A stretch of 64,000 nucleotides of DNA from positions 1-64,000 of the forward strand of contig JASANE010030161.1 of the NCBI GenBank assembly GCA_030248225.1, read 5' to 3'. Positions 44,401 to 50,315 of this stretch are shown in pieces. The stretch's first letter is position 1. Every line of letters starts with the position of its first letter. The stretch comes from Trileptium ribeirensis. Lineage: Eukaryota > Nematoda > Enoplea > Enoplida > Thoracostomopsidae. The notes beneath the pieces were generated by a model that was given only the letters and a program-made list of their open reading frames with translations, was not told the DNA's origin and ran no database searches. Position numbers and translations under genes: made by a program.

Positions 44401-47112
44401 TGTTACAAAGTTACTTCCCAAAATGTTGAAACCGCACTCGCTCCGTTTCACCTTCGCTTGCCAGTTAACAGTAATATTCCAATACAAACGTGTGGTCAAA
44501 TTACATGCAGTAGCGAAACACGTATTTTCAATCATAATCATGAAATGACAACACAAAACGCCAACTACGTAGCAGGAATCGGTCTTTGGCCGCTAAGGTG
44601 CTAGACCCGACGACCCGTATTAATTGTATAAATACTTGTCTTGTATAACTACATATATAAACACTTTTCGTACCATGTTACGGCGATAAACATAACGTGA
44701 CATAATATATCATTTCACTGTCGATTATTGTAGTAATGTCTAGGCAAGTATGGGACAAAAACAAATTGAATGTGTTGTGTGTCTAGGAACAAGAAGAATA
44801 TAGTGTGTAATATTATTTGAATATTGTTCCTGGCATTTATGAATGTTGTTTTTTTTTGCCTTCCAATTTTGTTCGACAACTTACTGTTGGAGTTTATTCG
44901 AAACATCTTCGAGGTTTGCTTAATATTTGTTCGAAGTTTTTTCGCTTGTTCCTCGAAGTTTTTACGCTAGTTATTTTAACATCATTCGATCGTAACTAAC
45001 ATTTTGGTCGATGATTCTTTCGTTTCGAAACGTAACACTCATTTCTGACGGGTACTATAATTAACCAGCGCGAACGCTTCACGCCGGAAATATGGGAGAG
45101 TGGACCTGCGGCCCCATTACAGATGTGTCAAAATGTAGACAACAGGATTATGCCCTTATGGATGTGTTAAAATGATGAAAACAACATTACAACCATACGG
45201 GTATATTAAAGTACTGAAAACACTATTACCCACTTACGGATGTGTTAAAATGTCGAAAACACTATTATACCCTTATGGATGTGTTAAAATGATGAAAACA
45301 ACATTACCCCATTACAGATGTGTTAAAATGATAAAACAACATTACCCTTCACGGTTGTGTTAAAATAGCGAAAACGCTATTACACCCTTACGGATGTGTC
45401 AATATGTCGAAGACAGTATCATACCCTTATGGATGTGTCAAAATATGTTAAAACAGTATCATAAAATGGTTTAAAAGGAGGTCCCCAATTAGGGGGTGCA
45501 TCCCATTTGCAAAAGTTCGTCGATACTTTCGGCACGTTTTAAAGAAATGAAACAAAAAAAGATTGTCAAAATCCATGAAGCAGTTGAAAAGTTACATCAT
45601 GAAAACCAATAAAATGACACTATTTTTTAACTCAAAGGGGGTGGGTTGTGAAAAAAGCGTAGGGGATGCCAAAAAAATAGTGTCAGTGCATTCACATATT
45701 CCATGTCCTATCTAACAAAAACCCCATAAAAATCCATAAACGGTTTCAAAAGTCATGGTCAAAAATATGTGACATACCCAAAACTTGGGACACACATACA
45801 GACATACGGCAATTACATTATAAGATAGTTTAAAGGGGGGTCCCCCAATTAGGGGGTACATCCCCATTGCAAAAGTTCGTCGATACTTTCGGCACGGCTT
45901 AAAGAAATGAAACAAAAAACGTTCGTCAAAATCCATGAATCAGTTGAAAAGTTACATCATAAAAACCAATAAAATGACACTATTTTTAATTCAAAGGGGG
46001 GTGGGTTGTGCAAAAAGCATAGGGGATGCCCAACAATAGTGTCCATGCATTCCCATATCGATTTCTTGCCCAACAAAAAAAACAGCACAACAATCCATAA
46101 ACGGTTTCAAAAGTCATGGTCAAAAATATGTGACAAACCCAAAACTTGGCACATACACAGAAAGACATACGGCAATTACATTATAAGATAGTTTAAACGG
46201 GGGTCCCCCAAGTATGCAGATATATCCCCTTTGCAAAACTTTGTGGATACTTTCGGCACGTCTTAAAGATATAAAACAAAAAAGATTATCAAAATCCATG
46301 AAGCAGTTGAAAAGTTACATCATGAAAACCAATAAAATGACACTATTTTTCAATTCAAAGGGGAGTGGGTTGTGAAAAAAGCGTAGGGGATGCCCAAAAA
46401 TAGTGTCAGTTCATTCCCATATTCGATGTCCTATCCAACAAAAATCCCATAAAAATCCATAAGCGGTTTCAAAAGTCATGGTCAAAAATATGTGACAAAC
46501 ACAAAACTTGGGACACACAGACAGACATACGGCAATTACATTATAAGATAGTTTAAAGGGAGGTCTCCCAATTAGGGGTACATCCCCTTTGCAAAAGTTC
46601 GTCGATACTTTCGGCACGTCTTATAAAGAAATAAAACAAAAAAAGTTCGTCGAAATCTATGAAGCAGTTGAAAAGTTATACCATTAAAACTTATAAAATC
46701 ACGCTATTTTTTATTTCAAGGGGAGTGGGTTGTGAAAAAACATAAGGGGTGCCCAAAAATATTATCCCTGTATTCCCATATCGATTCTCTACCCAACAAA
46801 AAAACCGCATAAAAATCCAAAAACAGTTTCAAAAGTTATGACCAAAAATATGTGATAAATCCAAAACTTGGGACAGACGTACGGCAATTACATTATAAGA
46901 TAAGATTTGATATACTGATTTTCATTATTTTAGCAACGGTTATCGCACTTTCATTTGCTGTAGTCCTGTGCTCTTCATTCAGTTTGCTTTTGTTAGCAGT
47001 TATCGCTCGTCGCCGTCGATTGTTTAGCCGTAATATTCGAGCCGGGTACCAGTTGCTTCAACGCAATATTATGATGTCTGGGGTGTCATCTGATAATAAT
47101 TCGCCTATTTGA
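17386..47112 (+). CDS. Histidine acid phosphatase, type I membrane (lysosomal/prostatic ACP-like), ten coding exons
   Basis: Secreted or lysosomal enzymes of this family hydrolyse phosphate monoesters through a phosphohistidine. Ten exons with matching phases total 1296 nt, giving 431 codons plus TGA. Catalytic motifs are IWRHGDRTP (exon 1), VRSTNYNRT (exon 3, substrate Arg) and YSGHDSTVG (exons 7-8, His-Asp proton donor). Cysteines typical of the lumenal fold are present ([20 protein letters not shown]). N-glycosylation sequons are frequent (NST, NRT, NVS, NQS, NNS). The last exon gives one membrane helix, an RRRR stop-transfer and a tail with GYQLL, like the Tyr signal of lysosomal acid phosphatase. 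No internal stop is seen. The signal-peptide exon is missing from my reading. Joins are inferred from splice sites and homology, not transcripts. Confidence 0.88.
19654..19749 (+). CDS. Acid phosphatase exon 2
   Basis: The acceptor is TTTTTTGTTCAG and the donor GAG|GTTAGA, phase 0/0. It encodes [20 protein letters not shown] and then [10 protein letters not shown], corresponding to the conserved GxxQxxxLGxxLRxRY helix. NST is a sequon. The preceding intron (17485-19653) holds no recognised element apart from a short palindromic sequence at 18655-18725. Confidence 0.93.
20704..20844 (+). CDS. Acid phosphatase exon 3 (substrate-binding Arg)
   Basis: The acceptor is TTGTGTAG and the donor AAT|GTAAGT, phase 0/0, 47 codons. 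It encodes [20 protein letters not shown], matching the family block (Y/V)RST(D/N)xxRTxxSA, whose Arg contacts the substrate. It ends with [11 protein letters not shown], the usual PIPVHT region. Confidence 0.95.
21400..21492 (+). CDS. Acid phosphatase exon 4
   Basis: The acceptor is TTATTTTAAG and the donor AAG|GTTAGT, phase 0/0. It encodes [18 protein letters not shown] then [13 protein letters not shown], equivalent to the family region D..L....CP..D.L.......W. An alternative upstream acceptor (TATTTTAG at about 21382) would put a stop in frame, so 21400 is preferred. Confidence 0.88.
22426..22653. mobile_element. 228-bp GC-rich insertion flanked by a 19-bp direct duplication
   Basis: The 19-mer AAATATTTTGTGTTAAACT occurs without mismatch at 22407-22425 and 22654-22672. 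The DNA between is far more GC-rich than its surroundings and contains the inverted pairs GGTACC..GGTACC and CCCCGC..GCGGGG. A duplication of this length is typical of LINE-type retrotransposition (SINE, processed transcript). No poly(A) tail is visible at either end. On the minus strand the insert is open ([18 protein letters not shown] and a Lys/Glu-rich end), so it may derive from a coding transcript that I do not recognise. It lies in the intron before exon 5. Confidence 0.75.
22732..22827 (+). CDS. Acid phosphatase exon 5
   Basis: The acceptor is GTGGATTGCAG and the donor GAA|GTGAGT, phase 0/0, 32 codons. It encodes [15 protein letters not shown] then [16 protein letters not shown]. The end matches the family pattern (N)...V.D.L.CE ahead of HN(L/R)TxPxW in the next exon. 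Confidence 0.9.
23560..23674 (+). CDS. Acid phosphatase exon 6
   Basis: The acceptor is a NAGNAG site (TTTCAGCAG), so the exon begins at 23560 or 23563 and adds or omits one Gln. The donor is ACTG|GTACCT, phase 1. It encodes [20 protein letters not shown] through [11 protein letters not shown]. The block CHNRTWPSY corresponds to the conserved (V)HNxTLPxW segment and carries a sequon. The single G left over pairs with GC at the start of the next exon. Confidence 0.9.
23815..25150 (-). pseudogene. LINE-C, decayed reverse transcriptase of another clade
   Basis: In the phosphatase intron, minus-strand fragments read [80 protein letters not shown] and [11 protein letters not shown], the last a damaged YxDD palm motif. 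They end near WGPVAKNV (about 23860). Stops and frameshifts separate all of them. The phrasing is closer to the I/R1/Jockey type than to the CR1-like LINE-A and LINE-B. It is clearly dead and older than those. Confidence 0.72.
26862..26959 (+). CDS. Acid phosphatase exon 7
   Basis: The acceptor is TGCTTTTTTAG and the donor GGC|GTATGT. Two bases complete the Gly codon, then it encodes [20 protein letters not shown] and [11 protein letters not shown]. It matches the family block GG.L..E(I/M)...M followed by ....(Y)S(A/G) just before the catalytic HD. The preceding 3.2-kb intron contains a decayed LINE on the minus strand. Confidence 0.9.
27840..27965 (+). CDS. Acid phosphatase exon 8 (catalytic His-Asp); GC donor
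   Basis: The acceptor is TTCACTTTAG. The exon opens with [14 protein letters not shown] and continues [14 protein letters not shown] to EQFFVK. HD is the proton-donor motif. The downstream junction is AAG|GCAAGT: a GC-AG intron, otherwise perfect to the donor consensus. The frame (EQFFVK|VLFRNN) rules out a nearby GT alternative. A 43-bp direct repeat (two copies, 27986-28071) follows the donor. Confidence 0.92.
28315..28864. mobile_element. MITE copy B (TWA-type TSD)
   Basis: It starts TGCGTCGGTAACATTAAGATG and ends CACCTTAAGTTTAGTCGCGCA. Both termini fit the family consensus TGCGYGAGTAAACTTAAGGTG, and the target duplication is TTA (28312-28314 and 28865-28867). Diverged GTTCGCGAAC-type motifs occur inside (for example near 28475 and 28710). 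It is non-coding and lies in intron 8-9 of the phosphatase. Confidence 0.85.
28960..29850. repeat. Dispersed repeat R1, copy 1
   Basis: This block shares long colinear similarity with 41440-42078 and 44002-44240. Examples are CTATAGCAAAGGTGATGCG versus CGATAGCAAAAGTATTGAG, TTGAACGCGAACAGC, and a common CATGTTRTTRC..TTTTTACYTT stretch. ORFs in it (28972-29394) are broken differently in the two copies, so I do not call a gene. Position 29851-30950 shows no gene. Confidence 0.6.
31750..31935. repeat. Three diverged short tandem units inside the transposon
   Basis: TTTAGCCG followed 10-20 bases later by (G/A)TGTCT(A/G/T)CCG(A/G)CTCA occurs three times (about 31755, 31825, 31900), with 60-80 bp spacing. 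Position 31400-31740 also contains a hairpin, GCAAAAAACGCAATGATAAT facing GCGTCTTTTGC. These may be subterminal binding sites. Confidence 0.45.
32508..33230 (+). CDS. 240-residue protein with PWWP-like N-terminal domain (transposon accessory ORF or nested gene)
   Basis: The ORF is complete, from ATG 32508 to TAA 33228-33230. AATAAA follows at 33238-33243, and a good acceptor (GTCGTGTTTCAG, ending 32493) lies just upstream of the ATG, suggesting a spliced or trans-spliced leader. Residues about 10-65 read [20 protein letters not shown] then [20 protein letters not shown] and LRSF. This resembles PWWP domains (YVW..., V.FFGT..Y.WV....L.PF), which bind methylated nucleosomes and DNA. Residues 70-165 look helical; the C terminus is Ser/Asn-rich and disordered. 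A donor-like AAT|GTAAGT at its end could instead join an acceptor at 34080. It lies between transposon TIRs and within a phosphatase intron. The PWWP call is by pattern only. Confidence 0.65.
   Translation: MPLTMLTDNYFEIDDYVWVCWNKTGWLAFVSDDSDFRFKTRKPGKNDVFVYFFSADNYVYKRPQQLRSFSDPSSAKLFLRKGQKPVRCLRQCILYAAEASHYEILSLIHRIIGALPGTPPCLIEALLPSRKNINRHYIAICEAVMASIVHDIESNAAVDAFFGNVTSPQTEVNTGQPPLTNSTYAFQLLLNYHSEPSSNSSPQISVFSDHQLMLSPQYEANLNSSFNSTNSEAADTANVS
34192..36464 (+). pseudogene. CGGQN-type DDE-like transposase, at least five frameshifts
   Basis: Segments in order are [13 protein letters not shown] with KRMRGRPPA (34192), a Ser/Asp/Glu-rich stretch (34380-34500), [14 protein letters not shown] (about 34805), [20 protein letters not shown] (about 34955), and SHYCRKNSK and [17 protein letters not shown] (35150-35240). 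[11 protein letters not shown] (35348), [30 protein letters not shown] and [14 protein letters not shown] (about 35709-35751) follow. After a shift at about 35815-35845 comes [15 protein letters not shown]. The tail is acidic (stops at 36195 and near 36400) and ends at TGA 36462-36464 with AATAAA at 36482. The D...D(CGGQN)...H/E layout occurs in a widespread animal transposase-like family. This copy is inactive. Confidence 0.8.
37421..39747. other. No gene recognised
   Basis: This is intronic DNA (phosphatase intron 8-9) without supported ORFs, RNA genes or clear repeats. A GTTCGATTCC phrase at about 39696 resembles a Pol III B box but has no convincing partner. Confidence 0.5.
39756..39879. 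mobile_element. 124-bp hAT-type mini-element, copy 2 (TSD GTGCTCAT)
   Basis: It begins CAGGGAATAACCGGAACCG and ends CCGGTTACTCCCTG. It is flanked by a perfect 8-bp duplication GTGCTCAT (39748-39755 and 39880-39887). The interior (GGTTCCGGTATGGC, AACCGGAACACGATTTT) is the reverse complement of the left end of the 1158-bp copy at 14576, so it is an internally deleted, near-palindromic derivative. Confidence 0.93.
39888..40885. other. No gene recognised in last part of intron 8-9
   Basis: Position 40022-40560 is more GC-rich than its surroundings and partly open on the plus strand, but has no recognisable domain. It may be an unrecognised repeat. No splice-consistent exon was found before 40886. 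Confidence 0.45.
40886..41138 (+). CDS. Acid phosphatase exon 9
   Basis: The acceptor is TTGTACTTCTAG and the donor AAAAG|GTTCGT, phase 0 in and phase 1 out (253 nt). It encodes [40 protein letters not shown] and a membrane-proximal stretch to MLVKLK. The pattern FFVKV.(Y/F)RN...PP....PHC......CP...F is the standard C-terminal end of the phosphatase fold. A shorter alternative start at AACAG (40905) would disrupt the frame. Confidence 0.93.
41440..42078. repeat. Dispersed repeat R1, copy 2 (interrupted)
   Basis: It is colinear with 28960-29600 (CTTAGTTGAACGCGAACAGC-like phrase, GCCATACGGGTACCAGTCTT, CATCGAGATC). The repeat continues at 44002 after a hAT-type insertion; the join GCTTGCAGGACATT...AGGTTTTTC matches the uninterrupted copy near 29595-29630. 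ORFs in it are not conserved between copies. Confidence 0.6.
42087..43993. mobile_element. hAT-type non-autonomous element, copy 3, with nested insertion
   Basis: It is flanked by ATATATAT (42079-42086 and 43994-44001). The right end is GGTTATTCCCTG as in the other copies. The left end begins TCCGGAATTCCGG and has lost the CAGGGAATAA tip. The interior is colinear with 14576-15733 (for example AAATCGTGTTCCGGTTGCGG and the CTGACGGGCACTGTTTGTCC phrase). It carries a 722-bp insertion at 43080-43801; without that it would be about 1180 bp, close to the 1158 bp of copy 1. Confidence 0.9.
43080..43801. mobile_element. 722-bp nested element (TSD ATTAA)
   Basis: Comparison with copy 1 of the host element (ACATTAAGTTTAAT uninterrupted) places the insertion exactly between two ATTAA copies (43075-43079 and 43802-43806). 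Termini are CTGTGTGTCCACGC and, inverted, CAGGGCGGTCGCGG. TTTCATCAGGGAAA phrases repeat near both ends. It has no coding capacity that I can support. Confidence 0.75.
44257..44404. repeat. 74-bp tandem duplication
   Basis: CGATGGAGGGTTTTCAATG with about 55 following bases occurs at 44257 and again at 44331 with very few differences. It lies in phosphatase intron 9-10. Position 44405-45110 shows nothing else recognisable. Confidence 0.8.
45110..45470. repeat. Minisatellite, about 39-bp unit
   Basis: About nine diverged units of the type TATGGATGTGTTAAAATGATG then AAAACAACATTACCC. Because the period is close to 13 codons, part of it stays open (45172-45363) as repeats of YGCVKMxKTLL; this is a by-product of the period, with no start context or domain. 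Confidence 0.85.
45470..46903. repeat. Satellite array, four units of about 360 bp
   Basis: Units begin at about 45470, 45830, 46192 and 46552 with TTTAAAGGGGGGTCCCCCAA-type sequence. They share TTCGTCGATACTTTCGGCAC, AATAAAATGACACTATTTTT and GGCAATTACATTATAAGATA. A final partial unit stops about 30 bp before the last phosphatase exon. ORFs on either strand are repeat-driven. Confidence 0.92.
46934..47112 (+). CDS. Acid phosphatase exon 10: membrane helix and sorting tail
   Basis: The acceptor is TTTTCATTATTTTAG. CA completes a codon with the G left by the previous exon (Ala), then [20 protein letters not shown] and [10 protein letters not shown] form a transmembrane helix with a basic stop-transfer. 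The tail of about 30 residues contains RAGYQLLQ, which fits YxxPhi with a preceding Gly. Human lysosomal acid phosphatase uses such a Gly-Tyr signal. The stop is TGA 47110-47112 and an AATAAA lies near 47431. The exon starts about 30 bp after a satellite array. The assignment rests on phase and type; the 5.8-kb intron is the weak point. Confidence 0.78.
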
Positions 47113-48779
47113 ACAATTTTATACATATTAATCATGTCCCACCACAACTGCAACGTATTCCGGGTCAGTTTAAGGTTCATGAACTTAAGCCAGTGTTTAG
47201 ATTTATTTGATATGATGAAATCCTGTGTAATTTAACAATAATATTGTAACTGAAATGGATTAAAGCGACGGTTGAGATCCAACGCTGTTGTGTGGTTACC
47301 GATGTGTGACATATTGACAACGACAATTTGGGTGTGCAAAAACGATAGTCAATTTCGAGTAACGTTTGTGACTTAATGTGATTGAATGAGGTCGCGAAAG
47401 GCAATGATTCTAACATAACGCCATATAATAATAATAAATTGACAAATATTTGCACCTGTGATGTGTGTTATAGCGTCCACGAATTTGTAAAATGTTGTAA
47501 GAATTCAACAGCCGATATTTTAAACAAGCGAGTCTATTTGCTGAAAACTTTGCCAGGGGGCACGAACTGAGGGGTCCCTGGTTCCGATATTGCCTGTGAG
47601 GGCATTTTACCAAGAGAAAAATGGTTAAAAATAATGTCATAAAATCAACTAAAGCACTTTTGATGGATAGAAACACCGATTTTAAAGCAAATTTTAATAA
47701 AATTTGCGAAATGGCTTCAGAACGGATTTATTTTAGTACAAATGTTATGTACTTTGGACTGATTGGAAACAAAAAATTCGCCAAGTGACAGTGAACTGGG
47801 GGAGCCCAAAATTTTGCCAGGGGGCATGAACCGGACAACCGAAAAATGACAGGGCCACTCCCCCAATTTGAAGAGCCCAGTAATAACTTTGTGATCTTCA
47901 TTCTAGAGAAATTTATATAATGGACATCATGATATACATAATAGTATATCATAATAGTATAGGTGTCTAAAACCCGTTGGCGCAAGGGAAGTGGATGGTT
48001 TGGCGGGGGTAAATGTTTGCAGCAGTCGAAATTGTTAATAATCGTTCAAATTTTACGGACGCGTTGGGGCTGGCGGTGCTAGTCCGAGTGGATATGGACT
48101 AGTGTGTACTTGCACTGAGGGGGAAACCCATCCCTTTTGAACACCTATGGCATACATATAACATGTTTATCTATTGTCTAGTTAGCTTATGCGATCAGCT
48201 AACTGATCTGGTCAATCGGCGGTCTTGGCCAGAAAAAGTTTGTAATTATCGAACGAAATTTCGATAGATTTCGTTTTACTGCAACCAAACAATATATTTA
48301 TAATTTTGATCGACTGTTATTGAACACAATTTTGATCATTTGCAATTTCGATAGGTATCAATCATCATACTTATTTTGGGCCGTGACTATAAAATATATA
48401 GCCAAATAAATGCATGTTGCTGATATACTTATTAAGTGTGCTTAAAACGGCTGTTGTACTTTCGGTAATGCTGTTTTAGTTTAATATTGTCTTTCAGATA
48501 CTTGGCTGCATAACTTATGAAGCTTTAATTAAAACATTCGATGATTACTTAATTTTTATATACAAGAGTTTGTCGAGGATTTCGCGATCCTCCTGTAAAA
48601 TGAAAAGTACCTCGACTGTTTTGTATCCCTATGGAACTTTTCCACACTGAATGTAGCAATTGCCGTTCATTGAGCATAGAGTTTCAAATTTCGTTTAGTT
48701 TCGTCTTACTGCACAATTTTTGGTCGTAAAATTTACATTACTTTGAAGGAGAAATTCTGGTCTTGAAACAGATTAAGCA
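47113..48779. other. 3' flank of the phosphatase gene; short repeated phrases
   Basis: Candidate poly(A) signal AATAAA occurs near 47431. TTTTGCCAGGGGGCA recurs at about 47545 and 47811. No gene is supported. Confidence 0.5.
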
Positions 48780-48968
48780 ATGTCTACTTTCATAACAGTT
48801 GTGCATTATCTGACTCCAGCTGTTTTAATACTTAGCACAGTATGCTATAGTGCTATAAAATATGCACCAATGTTTTATGATATACCTCAGAGCCGACTGC
48901 CGCCCGGACTTGCTATAGGAAGCTGGGCAAAACGTTCTTATCCAATCGATTTTGAAAAAATGGTGTAG
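48780..48968 (+). CDS. Candidate 62-residue single-pass membrane protein
   Basis: ATG 48780 follows a good splice acceptor (CTTGAAACAG) by eight bases, so the exon would carry a very short 5' leader, as after cis- or trans-splicing. Residues 5-25 (ITVVHYLTPAVLILSTVCYS) form a membrane helix. The remainder (YAPMFYDIPQSRLPPGLAIG then SWAKRSYPIDFEKMV) is Pro-rich with a tidy charged end and stop TAG. Composition is more protein-like than the surrounding AT-rich ORFs. I do not recognise the family, and the length is compatible with chance. Confidence 0.4.
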   Translation: MSTFITVVHYLTPAVLILSTVCYSAIKYAPMFYDIPQSRLPPGLAIGSWAKRSYPIDFEKMV

Positions 48969-50315
48969 AAGCATTTACGCATATGATATTCGTGTCGCAG
49001 TAATCAAAGCTTCTTGCCTTCGCCCAGCCGTTGGGCCGTTAGCCGACGGCAGGCCCTATGAGTTCAAAACCGGCCGTTGCCCAACACTAGTGTGATCCGA
49101 TTCCATGGTGTAAATAGATTCGCCGCAACCGTAGCGACAAAATGACAGTGCTCACTGTTATCAAGCGCATTTTGAATATTTGTTACCATCGACCCGTACG
49201 ATAAGTAGCAATTTTTACACGTATACAAAATTTGTTCTTCATTAGTTTAGCGAATCCAAAAATTCGGAAAAACTAATCTGGTAAAATTTCTCTGGAAAAG
49301 GTGAAAATCCACGGTCTGCTCAGCACGAAAAACATAGCTTTAGGTTCGATGTCGAGATCTTAGTTTCTCGCTTCAAATCTAAGGGTCGTGTTTGACTCTA
49401 TCTATACAGCGCAGGACAGTCTAGTCATTCAATAGGGTATAATGTAAGCATGGGCATGGGTAGTAGCTCACTACCCGGGTGCCCAACCCGACTAAACCAC
49501 CCGGGTACACGACGCTAATTTTGGTAGTTATCGTAAACCAGAGTTTCTGCTCAAATTTACGTACATACTACGTTCAAATTAGGCACTCAAATCTGTAATT
49601 AAGGCTTGTAGGTTGCAGTGGCGTCGAGCTAAAAATTGTTTCCTCCGCCCTGATGTCCAATTCTGCGTGCTAACATGCACATGGTGCAAAGAAATACGAA
49701 ATGTCTAATGCTTGGTCCATATTAAGCTATGCAGCTATATGATAATAGTTCAGAAGTAGGGAGGTTAAAGGTGTCATTATACCGGTTACTAGCGGTTGGG
49801 CATTTTTTCACAATATAGATGCACGAGCTCGTGATAAAACAGAAAATTTATTTCATCGTGCACAGAGTAAAAGAAGTTATTATCTTGGTAATAGCTGACA
49901 ATAAATTCCAAAAAAATGTATGTTTTCACTCTGTTTCTGCAATCAAAGATAAACATGATCGCATACTGTGTCACATTGTAGACAAGTGTCATCCAGGAAT
50001 CGTATATAGGTTCTGATAGGTGCCTTGCTGAATAAGATACACTATGAAATGTTCGAAATCAAAGATATAAATTTAGATTTTTGAATAAAATTTAAGAAAC
50101 AAGATTACAGCTAGTGTTTAAAAATTTACATTATATATAACTTTTAATTCTTCAAATTTTGTTTCAACGCTAATAATTCTACAACCGGTCGGGGTATTAT
50201 TTTTTCTATCCGGTAGTGTGAAATCTACGCGTCTTCAACTACAATAGTGTGCAAATATAACACAATTTGTATAGATACGTAACTGAACGAAGTAGATGGC
50301 AATAATACGATTGCT
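48969..50315. other. No gene recognised
   Basis: Contains short GC-rich inverted phrases (GCCGTTGGGCCGTTAGCC...CGGCCGTTGCCCAAC at 49030-49085, and CTACCCGGGTGCCC...CCACCCGGGTAC at 49470-49510). These could be ends of small hAT-like elements but have no definable target duplication. Confidence 0.4.

Noticed and set aside
45712..46617. Several minus-strand ORFs of 60-74 codons with similar sequence
   Set aside because: They are successive units of the 360-bp satellite, with no start context or domain.
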